Positions 29,215 through 37,829 of a DNA stretch of 64,000 nt are shown here, piece by piece. Source of the stretch: Arion vulgaris (Eukaryota; Mollusca; Gastropoda; Stylommatophora; Arionidae); contig CM036761.1 of assembly GCA_020796225.1 (NCBI GenBank), forward strand, positions 37,573,428-37,637,427, in the 5' to 3' direction. Both the position numbers and the translations under genes were made by a program. Position 1 is the first letter of the stretch. Each line of letters begins with the position of its first letter. Under the pieces are notes generated by a model. It did no database searches. It was given only the letters and a program-made list of their open reading frames with translations, and had not been told where the DNA came from.

Positions 29215-29515
29215 CGTGCAGTGTAACAGAGACATTAATGTATGTCTTCACTGAGCTCTGTACGCGAGGTTAACGAGAGACATTAATGTCTTCTTCACTG
29301 AGCTCGGTACGCGAGGTTAACGAGAGACATTGATGTCTTGTTCACTGAGCTCTGTACGGAGGTTAGCGAGAGACATTGATGTCTTGTTCACTGAGCTCTG
29401 TACGTAAATTAGCAGAGACTTACTTGAGCTCTGTAGAAATTGCAAGACATTGATGTCTTGTCACTGAGCTCGTACGGAAATTAGCGAGAGACATTGATGT
29501 CTTGTTCACTGAACT
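29215..29515. repeat. 46-47-bp tandem array with palindromic core
   Basis: About six units built on GACATTRATGTC (a palindrome), TTGTTCACTGAGCTCTGTAC and GCGAGGTTAACGAGA. Later units are eroded by deletions. Confidence 0.92.
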
Positions 29516-29519
29516 ATGG

Positions 29520-29795
29520 TGATAGAGGAGCACCGGGGCCAATGAATATGATCAATAATAGACAATGCGCAAGTATTAGGGGCTACCAGAAAAAAAGGTT
29601 ACCAAACGCAGAATTCGAACCACAAACCTGTATTTTTTACGGAATTCATTGCCTAGCCTTGCAGACGATCTTTTTCAAAAACACAGCTAGCTCTCTAGAA
29701 AAAGAACTTCACCAAGTCGTATCTTTAATAAACAGCGTCTGCTATAGAGCACATAATACTCAGGTCAGGTAGTGAGAGACATCAATATATTCGTC
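29520..29795 (-). mobile_element. Possible tRNA-like SINE
   Basis: On the minus strand, GGTTTGTGGTTCGAATTCTG carries a box B-like motif and GATCGTCTGCAAGGCTAGG a box A-like one, near 29610-29680. Single copy, weak. Confidence 0.35.
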
Positions 29796-30049
29796 AGTTC
29801 ATTCTGCACTTAAAGTTATGAACGTATAACACGATAGGAATTAGACTTATTGGGGTGAGGTGAGATGGCCTGGAACAGGTAAAAGGGTGGTTCGCTGACT
29901 AACGCTCATTTACTCATGGAGAAATGATGATGAAAAAGGTATGTGAAAGTGGTGGCATAATGATGTCAGCTAGAGTAGCAAATAGCATGTTAGAATAAGA
30001 ACCTATCTCTTATCAAATAATTAGAACCCGTTTATTGTGGCATGTGGCT

Positions 30050-30890
30050 TCTGTGGCTTAGGGGATAATAATAATAATTCCTCTCGTACCGTTATACGTT
30101 ACATAGGGTCCGCAAGTAATTTCTCCATACCGCTCTATCCTGGGCAACTCGCTCAATCTCATCCATGGAACTGAGACTATATTTCTTGCCTCTCTCAGCA
30201 AAGTTCGTTTCAGGGTCTCCTTTGGTCATCCTCTCTTTCTTGAACCCTTTGTATACCACTTCAATGCCTGCTTTGATATTCGTTGATCATTTCTCTTCAA
30301 GGTGTGCCCAACATATCTCCATCTTCTCTTTCTTATAACAGTTGTCACTAGTGGTTGACCAGACATGTCTCTGATTTCATCACTTCTCCTGAACTCGTCC
30401 ATTTTATATTCATTATTTTTTGCAGACATCTATTTTCAAATACATTCAACTTGCTTTCTATATCTTTAGTCATTTTCCAACTCTCGCTGGCATATGTTAG
30501 GATTGATACAACATTTGAATTGAAAATTCGTAATTTAGTTTTAGTACTATATAACTTGCAGTTCCATATTTTATTTAGACTTTTTAAAGCTGATGTTGAA
30601 TTGCCAATTCGTATCATAATTTTTTTTTAACATTTAATGTGCAATCGAAGTTGATACCTAAATATGTGAACTGCTCTGTTAGGGGATAATAACTCAGTCT
30701 ATTAACCCCTACGTTCTGAGTTCGAATCACGCTGTGGACAATTTGGTTGCAAATTGACGATGGTACCGCCCGTTCAAAGCAATGACAAACTACTGAACGT
30801 AATAATGCCTAGAAAATAACAAACAGGATTAAAAGCTGGGTTGATTCGCAAAGTCATGTAAAGGATATGAAATCAACATTTGTTTATTGT
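30050..30890 (+). mobile_element. SINE-F copy split by a LINE 3' end
   Basis: SINE-F starts with GGCTTCTGTGGCTTAGGGGA and is broken at 30070. It resumes at 30681 with TTAGGGGATAATAACTCAGT, GTTCTGAGTTCGAATCACGC (box B) and GCAATGACAAACTACTGAAC. TTAGGGGATAATAA is duplicated on both sides of the insert. Confidence 0.85.
30070..30680 (-). mobile_element. LINE 3' end inserted into SINE-F
   Basis: The minus strand reads LRIFNSNVVSILTYASESWK, ENRCLQKIMNIKWT, then TTVIRKRRWRYVGHTLKRND and a YNGTRGI end with an (ATT)-type tail. Flanking duplication fixes the ends. Related 3' ends: 35423, 35876, 45595, 49545. Confidence 0.87.
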
Positions 30891-30965
30891 GACAAGGATT
30901 TCCACTCCAGAATAGGCCATTACAGCCACAAGAAACGTTGTGATTCAGCACATAGTATTATCGAT

Positions 30966-31229
30966 ATAGGGGAAGACTGCAGTAAACGTATTTAGCAATG
31001 GCGAAACACGTAAATTCAAAGTACTGTAGCTTTACAAAATACAAAAACAATAACAATACACATCAACGTTTCGACCAAAAGGTTTTTATCAAGCAAAGAA
31101 TACAAGAGAGGTGAAGAATTTCTCCTCTCGTACAACAAACAAGATGTAGAGTCAAACAAATAGTTCTTAACGGACCTAAAATGAAAATATGTAACTAAAA
31201 ACGAACAACGAAATAAATGCAAAAAGCCA
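30966..31229 (+). mobile_element. Penelope-terminal-like element, copy 1
   Basis: ATAGGGGAAGACTGCAGTAA, GCGAAACACGTAAATTCAAA, AACGTTTCGACCAAAAGGTT and TTTATCAAGCAAAGAATACA. A possible flanking duplication TGATTCAGC (30941, 31230) is weak. The core is shared with 32260-32566. Confidence 0.6.
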
Positions 31230-31261
31230 TGATTCAGCGCAGAACAAACTACGTGACGCAA

Positions 31262-32025
31262 AACTTATTGTCTCCTGAGACAAATATGCCAATGATGATG
31301 ATCATGATGATTAGCAGACATGTTACGATGATAATATTGCAGTGCTAGGCACCAACTAATCAAGCGGATGATGATAAGAATGGCATGCTTTATGAATAGA
31401 TGCATAATGAACCTAACAAAACTCCTAAACGTGACATATTAATAGTAATGGAAGAATGTAATGCAAAGGTTGGTAGTGACAATGTAGTGGTGGAGAGAGT
31501 TATAGAAAATAAGAAATAAACTCATTGTATGGGAACAGAGAAAGACTGGCTGGTTATGTATGCTGTTGGACTTAGTTATTGGAGTTACCATCTTTGTCCA
31601 CAAGGAGATTTCCATCTTACTTGACACTCTCCTGACGGGATGATCAGGAATCAGATTGGTCATATTTGCATAAATTCAAAATTCAGAAAATTATTGTTGG
31701 ATGTCCACCAGTGCAACGTATGAAGTGATCATAACTTTTGCGTAGGTTCATTTGAAAATGTAATTGAGAATTTATAATTCTAAATAAAAACACCGACTGC
31801 GAATAGACAGTCAAAGAATACAAAATAAAGAAGTAAAAGAGAAATATCAGCTCGAATCTAAGAACAGGTTCGAGTCACTTGAAATAGAAATTGAGCAGAA
31901 CATTGAAGACAAATGACATAAGATAAACATTCCAATGTTGGAGGAAAAGATAGACAAGAAACATTGTATAAGTGATGACACCTGGAAATGTATTCAAGTA
32001 AAACGGAGGTTGAGACTTGTGATAT
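31262..32025. other. Unassigned DNA
   Basis: No recognised repeat or gene. A 74-codon open frame at 31439-31663 has no family features. Confidence 0.35.
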
Positions 32026-32259
32026 ACTAGGGCGTTCAGAAAGTAATGCAACACACCAGTTTTCTCACAAACTGTTTAATCAAAATGCATGAAATGTATA
32101 CCCAATATGCATAGACATGTCATTTAAGCATCTGTATTATTCAACATGGAGGTTATGTTAAGTTTAAAAAAATAATTTTAATTATTCAACATAATATCCA
32201 TCAACTTGTACGGTTTTATAGAAGCACAAAATAAAGGTATGTATTCCTAGTCTGTACCA

Positions 32260-32566
32260 AAATAGGGGAAAGACTGCAGTAAAACTTGGTAAATAGTGAA
32301 ACACGTACAAACAAGTACTATAGTTTTAAAAACAGAAACAGTGACGATAAAGCAACGTTTCGACCAACAAGGCCTTTATCAAGCAAACGAACAAACAGCT
32401 TTTCCTTAGATACGTTTGTATTTGGTCGTCCATTTGTGTTTCATTTTAATTTGTCACTCCTGTTTGTTCGTTTGCTTGATAAAGGCCTTGTTGGTCGAAA
32501 CGTTGCTGTTTATCGTCACTGTTTCTGTTTTTGTAAAACTATAGTACTTTGTTTGTACGTGTTTCA
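32260..32566. mobile_element. Foldback Penelope-terminal-like element inside mariner
   Basis: Two arms (32296-32398 and 32461-32567) are inverted copies separated by a 62-nt spacer. Each carries CTTGATAAAGGCC..GGTCGAAACG (plus strand at 32475-32502, minus strand at 32351-32378). CTAGTCTGTACCA lies on both sides (32247 and 32567), a 13-bp duplication. No coding content. Confidence 0.8.
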
Positions 32567-32662
32567 CTAGTCTGTACCAGATTGTGTAGCTAAATTTTCG
32601 CTAAAGGAATCACTCCCTCATCAAATCTTGTCCCGCGGAATGCATCTTTAAGTGAACCAAAT

Positions 32663-32868
32663 GCCCGCCTGTCAAGCGTGTTCATAGCGCGTTCGACGAC
32701 GGGTGACAAGTCCCATGTGAGTGCGGTTCATTTCCGTGGGCTGGCAGAAAAGCCACAGGTTCTTCAGATTCACGGTGTTCGTGGCACTGAACCGAAGTGT
32801 TACAATGTCCATGGCACTGAGCCGAAGAGCTGAAAGCTCAAGTGCTTCTGGATCGGAGAAAAAAAAAG
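32663..32868 (+). mobile_element. SINE-A copy 4 with 12-bp target-site duplication
   Basis: GCCCGCCTGTCAAGCGTGTT, box A region GCGCGTTCGACGACGGG, body AGAAAAGCCACAGGTTCTTC, end CTTCTGGATCGG plus A run. AAGTGAACCAAA flanks it at 32650 and 32867. Inserted in the mariner transposase. Confidence 0.94.
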
Positions 32869-33200
32869 TGAACCAAACATGAAAATTAGAGGGTGTCAAA
32901 TCTGGACTATATTGTTGATGAGGTAGTACAGTTCAACTCAGTTTGGGGATTGCTTTCCGTGTTGCCAGACTTGTATGAGGGTGTGCTTTGCCGGAAAGGA
33001 GAAACAAGTCTGCTGGATTATTGTGGGGTCGAATTCTGCGGAAACGTTGATTGAGCATTTTCAATGTGTTAATGTAAGCTTTGCGAATTGCTTGTCTCTT
33101 CTCTTGGCATAACATCCACAAGAATTACACCTTCAATGTCCCCAAAAAGACAATACTCATGACCTTTCCTGCAGAAGGAGTTGTCTTGAATTTCTTTCTT

Positions 33201-34319
33201 CTTGTGTATTCCTCTTTTTTACACCCTCTATTGTTTGTCTTATCATCCAGTCTATAGTCACGAGGAAGATTGCTGGTGACATTAATTTCTAATGGTTCCA
33301 ATACTTTGTCTTTGTGGACTACTTTACAGAAGACCTCTACATAAAATTGTGGTTTAATTTGTACACTTTCTGTGGTATTCAATAACGACTTCATATTTTT
33401 CTTATCACAGCATGTTATATACGATCGAATCTCTTTTAAAAGTCGACAAAGTTGATATATAAAGAAGTTTGCGTATGTTTTTTGTTTAAAATGTGCAATG
33501 TGGTGTTAAGCATGCATACATTCACAAACAGATTTATAGTTACGTAGGATGTTTTACCACACTGCCTCACAGGAAATCTTGGACGAACTTGGAGTAAAAT
33601 AAATGATGTTGGAAGCAGGCAAACAATGGTTCCATAAATACTTTACAGAAATCATTATCGGATCATTCTACGCCCACTTTCTTAATCGATACACCATAAA
33701 CTGAATTTATATTCGCTTATTTTTGCTTCTTCTTGATTGGTTGTTTAAAGAAATCAGTCACTCAGCAACGCTATGACCAGGTCAGGCTTCGTTTCGTGTT
33801 CGTTCTAACGGACATCTCAAGTCCCTAACAACACGTCGCGAGCACTTCAGTGATTTTATAGTTGAGCAGCGCAACTTAAGTATTCACCATACTAGCCACG
33901 TGTCTAGTAAGTAGGGCTGTCAGATCCTCCTGGGCATGGCTGAAGATTCGTTCTGGCATCCTCTCTCTTCCAAAGTGGGCCCGCCCGGCATCAGATACTA
34001 TCTTTAGGAGCGCGTGTTCCATCCAACTGCTGGAATGTGGCGGTGAGACAGCGACTGCGAATCGGTCTCTTCTGATGAAACAACTCGCAATCAGACAACG
34101 ACGCGTACGCCTATTTCCACGAACGAGTCCTCGCCGTCAACGAGCCATTGATTATTTCTGTCACCATTATCATTATCACAAAGTATTTCCTCACCGCTGA
34201 AGTTTGGAGATATGCGCTACTCACCTGGCTGTATAATTCTCTATTGAGGTGCAGTGCTTCATAATGGTTTAATGCACTATATCAACGGAAAGGTAATAAT
34301 ACTTAGAACAATTATAACT
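33201..34319. other. Unassigned DNA
   Basis: 33210-33394 is open on the minus strand (89 codons); the part beyond EEYTRRKKFKT matches no family I recognise. 33800-34200 is GC-richer than its neighbours but has no repeat or gene signal. Confidence 0.35.
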
Positions 34320-34862
34320 AATAAATATTGTTTGTTTCTGAAAACTTCGTGACAACAGTCACACACAAATAATATTTATAAAAACTTCGTGACAATAGAC
34401 TGGCCAAAGTTATTTTGGCTTATGGTGTAAGTTTAACTTTATTTGCCATAGTTAAACAATTTCGGCTTCTGGAAAGTTCGTGTTTTTTGTAGTATTAACC
34501 CATTCGCTTCGTAAATTGTTAACCTCTAATGCACTTTTATTGCAATATAAGCTGAATTAACTAGTATATCTTAAAAAATACAATAAGACAGTATATAGGT
34601 TCAGTAGGACCAAGGGATTAAAAAAATATATATTTGCCTCTGAAAAATTTGTGTTGTCACAAAATTGTGACAATAATGAAATAATGTTTCTTATGGAAAC
34701 TTGGTGTCATTTGTCAAACTTATATATTGTTTACTTTTGGAAACTCTTTGTCATTTGTCACATATTAGCAATGCTTGTTTCTGAAAACTCTCACTTTTTT
34801 GTAAACGATTGTATTGGCTTTGTCTCCGGAAGCTTCGTATCAGTTGTCATTCTTAAATAATG
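34320..34862. repeat. Degenerate satellite, left part
   Basis: Diverged units built on GAAAACTTCGTGACAA, ACTTGGTGTCATTTGTCA and GCTTCGTATCAGTTGTCATT, ending TTAAATAATGTTC at 34862. The same units continue after the transposon cluster at 36000-36530. Confidence 0.65.
34496..34620. mobile_element. TTAA-flanked MITE, copy 3 (short type)
   Basis: TTAACCCATTCGCTTCG at the left and ACCAAGGGATTAA at the right, with an interior (CAATAAGACAGTATATAGG) resembling 54908-55048. Confidence 0.55.
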
Positions 34863-35386
34863 TTCAGGGTCTCTGTGGTTAAGTGGTTAAGTGGTTAAGT
34901 GGTTAAGTGGTTAAGACCTTGATTGGCGTTACAAAGGTCGTGGGTTTGAATCAGGACCGCGACGTTCTGTTCACGGATATATCACGGACATGTAAGCGCC
35001 CGAGTGGTTACCGGGGTCCAAATTTGGGGTGTAAAGAGTAGAACCACTGTTACCTGCCGCGCATGAGGCGACTAAGGAGTTTGGGCTGAAATCGGATGCA
35101 CGTGTCCTAAGCGTGTAGAAGTCTATGCGTTTAGGGCCTACCAAACCAATGTGCAACGTATACACGTTCTTGGCAAAGATCAAACATATCACAAAGAGTG
35201 ATAAAAATTAGTCGTAGAGAACGAACGCAAAGAAGAAGAAGAGACATCTAAGATTGTTGCAGGAGTTATGGAGTTCGTGCTTTGTGCAGTACTCTCGGCA
35301 GATGTCGTGCCATTACTGCAGAGAGGGGTCGAGCCATATGGGGTAAAACCTGGTGCAATAAAGTCAATCCTTCGGCTTTAGATCCT
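34863..35386 (+). mobile_element. SINE-B copy split by SINE-C
   Basis: Head GGGTCTCTGTGGTTAAGTGG with the TTAAGTGG motif repeated several times, box B GGGTTTGAATCAGGACC, then interrupted. It resumes at 35253 with GGAGTTATGGAGTTCGTGCT, CTCTCGGCAGATGTCGTGCC and AATCCTTCGGCTTTAGATCC. Confidence 0.83.
34997..35242 (+). mobile_element. SINE-C copy 3 inside SINE-B
   Basis: CGAGTGGTTACCGGGG head, AATTTGGGGTGTAAAGAGTA, GAAATCGGATGCACGTGTCC, AACGTATACACGTTCTTGGC and the (GAA)n tail. Flanked by GACATGTAAG and GACATCTAAG. Confidence 0.92.
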
Positions 35387-35399
35387 ATTAGATAATGCT

Positions 35400-35530
35400 T
35401 AATTTGGGAACAATTATGTATATTGTAATAAATAATAATTCCTCTCGTACCATTATACGTTACATAGAGCCTGCAAGTAATTTCTCCATACCGCTCTATC
35501 CTGGGCAACTCGTTCAATCCTTTAGATACA
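35400..35530 (-). mobile_element. LINE 3' end fragment
   Basis: AATTCCTCTCGTACCATTAT, TACATAGAGCCTGCAAGTAA and CGCTCTATCCTGGGCAACTC, the YNGTRGI end seen at 30070 and 49545. Confidence 0.8.
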
Positions 35531-35549
35531 ACATTAGATCCTATTACAA

Positions 35550-35835
35550 GTTGCCATAATCCGCCTCCGTACGCCATAAAAACTCGAGCCCACATGTTTC
35601 ACAAATTTAAAATTGGCACAACTAACCTGTGTCACTGTGAAAAGGTGGACATGACAGCAGAGCACATACAGCAAGACTGCCAGCGGTTAGCAGCCCGAGA
35701 AAAGAAACTTGGCCCGTTAACACAGAGCTTCGCGAGAAGCTGTACGGAGTTACGGAGTCCCTCAAAGCAACAGTAAAATTCAAGATAAAAGTTGGTTCAT
35801 CAGTCTAGGCAGGGATCGAGAGAGATATATATATC
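35550..35835 (+). mobile_element. LINE C-terminus (HIQQDC type)
   Basis: Encodes ARMFHKFKIGTTNLC-like and CEKVDMTAEHIQQDCQRL, with a Cys-His cluster typical of a zinc knuckle at the LINE C-terminus. The 3' part AGCTTCGCGAGAAGCTGTAC recurs inverted at 11590, and CATCAGTCTAGGCAGGGATC at 11545. Confidence 0.75.
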
Positions 35836-35869
35836 CTATTAGATAATACTTAATTAGGAACATTTATGT

Positions 35870-35985
35870 ATATTATAATAATAAATAATTCATCTCGTAC
35901 CGTTATACGTTACATAGGACCTGCAAGTAATTTCTCCATACCGCTCTATCCTGGGCAACTGGCTCAATCCTTTAGATACAACATT
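35870..35985 (-). mobile_element. LINE 3' end fragment, second copy
   Basis: CATCTCGTACCGTTATACGT and CCGCTCTATCCTGGGCAACT. Near-duplicate of 35423-35530, including the following CAATCCTTTAGATACAACAT, so a local tandem duplication is likely. Confidence 0.8.
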
Positions 35986-35989
35986 AGAT

Positions 35990-36535
35990 ACATTTAGATA
36001 ATGCTTAATTAGGGAACATTTATGTATATTGTCACATATTTATAGCATTTACTTGCAAAACTGCCTGTGAATTGATAGACATAAATTGTGTTTGTTTTTG
36101 AGAAGTCTATGTCAGCTATTAGTCTTAAATAATGTTTATATATGATAAATTCATGTAATTTGTCTCACGTTAGTAATTATTGTGCTGTCGTTTGTAAGCT
36201 CTCAGTTCGTGTCATTTGTCTCACGTTAGTAATGTGTGCTTCTAGCAGCTTCGTGTCATTTGTCTCAAGTTAGTAACGTGTACGTTCACAGCTTCGTGTC
36301 ATTTGTCTCAAGTTAGTAATGTGTGCGTCTCGCAGCTTCGTGTCATTTGTCTCAAGTTAGTAATGTATGCTTTTAGCAGCTTCGTTTCATTGGTCTCAAG
36401 TTAGTAATGTGTGCTTCAAGCAGCTTCGTGTCATTTGTCTCAAGTTAGTAATGTGTGCTTCAAGCAGCTTCGTGTCATTAGTCTCTAGTTAGTAATGTGT
36501 GTTTCTAGAAGTTTCGTGTCATTTCTCAGAGTTTC
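35990..36535. repeat. Satellite, right part: 44-45-bp units
   Basis: Clear tandem units CAGCTTCGTGTCATTTGTCT plus CAAGTTAGTAATGTGTGC, about eight copies from 36190 to 36530. Older, more diverged units (36000-36180) match the left part at 34320-34862. Confidence 0.9.
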
Positions 36536-36589
36536 GTGTGGACATTTTTGTATACGATGTGATTCGAAATAGATCTTCTCTAATTGAGT

Positions 36590-37330
36590 TGTAGCCGCTA
36601 AAGTCTCTTTGTCGTACGAGCACCCTTACTTCATTTCCTCAAGAAGATTGCGTCTCCAGGTTTGTTTACGACGTCCTCTTTTTCGTTTTCCTTGCGGGTT
36701 CCACCAAGCGCTTGTTTAGTGACATTCGCCTGTCTTCCGTAGGCTATGCCCGACCCATGGCTATTTCTATTTCAAGGGTCTCTGTGGCTAAGGGTTAAGC
36801 CCTTTGCCTTGTGAGTCGAAGGTCGTGGGTTCGAAACCTGACCGCGCCGTTCTGTTCACGAGTGCAGTTTTTCCAGAGACCCTAGATTGTTTTTGGAGCT
36901 ACGGAGTTCGTGCTTTGTGCAATACTCTCGGCAGGTGACGTGCCATTTCTGCAGAGAGGGACTGAGCCGTATGGGGTAAAACCAGGTACAATGAAGTTAA
37001 TCCTTCGGCTTTAAAACCTGTTAAACCATGGCTATTTTCTCCTCTTAATCCGGTTCATCAGTGGTTCCTGCCCTGTTCTTATCTACAGGCCTGTGATTGT
37101 AACTATGTCATATCTCAGCTTGAGAATACGCACAAAAATATTTGTTGACAAATGTCTGAGTTTTAATTGTATTTAACTTGGTGACTCGCCAAGTTTCCGA
37201 GCCATACAGCGGCACAAATTTCACATTTGAGCTGAATTACCTGAGCTTTGTTTTGGTGGAAATAGCAGAAGATTTTCACATTGTGTCTTGGATTGCACTT
37301 GTTCTCCTGCTTTATTAATGTACATTTTTT
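36590..37330 (-). mobile_element. LINE C-terminus split by SINE-B
   Basis: The right part (37038-37330) reads STKTKLR and KFVPLYGSETWRVTKL on the minus strand. The left part (36590-36766) reads MGRAWHTEDRR-like, then SLNKRLVEPARKTKKRTS. SINE-B sits between them with a CCATGGCTATTT duplication. Confidence 0.82.
36767..37025 (+). mobile_element. SINE-B copy with 12-bp target-site duplication
   Basis: GGGTCTCTGTGGCTAAGGGT (box A), GTCGTGGGTTCGAAACCTGA (box B), CTGTTCACGAGTGCAGTTTT, CAATACTCTCGGCAGGTGAC and AATCCTTCGGCTTTAAAACC. Flanks CCATGGCTATTT at 36755 and 37026. Confidence 0.93.
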
Positions 37331-37479
37331 CATATCTTTGCTGCCGACGAAGTTTGGTGGTAGTGATCTAGGCTAGCGAACCAACGAACGGGTTTTAATG
37401 AGCGACAACATCAAATCCATAGTCATATAGACAGATGGGTGTCTGTACTTGCAGAGTTAGTGTACACTATCAATAACTT

Positions 37480-37707
37480 CTTCTTCTTTTTCTTCGTTCT
37501 TTACCACCAACTTTAATCACTCTTTGTGATATGTTTGACCATTGCCAAGAACGTGTATACGTTGCACATTGGTTTAGTAGGCCCCTAAACGCATACACGT
37601 TTAGGACATGTGCACCCGATTTTAGACAAACCTCTTACGACATGCGTGGCAGGTAATAGTGGTTCTATTCTTTACCTCAAATTTTGGCCCTGGTAACCAC
37701 TTGGGCG
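37480..37707 (-). mobile_element. SINE-C copy 4 with 11-bp target-site duplication
   Basis: (TTC)n tail, TTTACCACCAACTTTAATCA, AACGTGTATACGTTGCACAT to GGTAACCACTTGGGCG. Flanked by ATCAATAACTT. Confidence 0.92.
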
Positions 37708-37829
37708 ATCAATAACTTAAAAAGTACCGTTTATATATGAGGGCACCCTATGTGCATATCGTTCATTCGATCCCCTATTTGTGTTTCTCTGATTGAACTT
37801 AACTGTGTTTGATATCACTTATATGATGG

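Larger units (their letters stand above)
32028..33200 (-). pseudogene. mariner-type transposase, broken by two insertions
   Basis: The end CTAGGGCGTTCAGAAAGTAA at 32028 is a mariner-like terminal repeat. On the minus strand the transposase reads SAGKVMSIVF, (frame change) EGVILVDVM, AYINTLKMLNQRFRRIRPH, HPHTSLATRKAI, FKDAFRGTRFDEGVIPLAKI and the end VQVDGYYVE. The Asp normally found before NARPHTS is replaced (SGKAHPHTS), so it is catalytically dead. Interrupted by SINE-A at 32663-32868 and by the element at 32260-32566. The other terminus was not found. Confidence 0.85.

Noticed and set aside
36767..36850. tRNA gene candidate
   Set aside because: Same reasoning; flanked by a target-site duplication and present in several copies (SINE-B).
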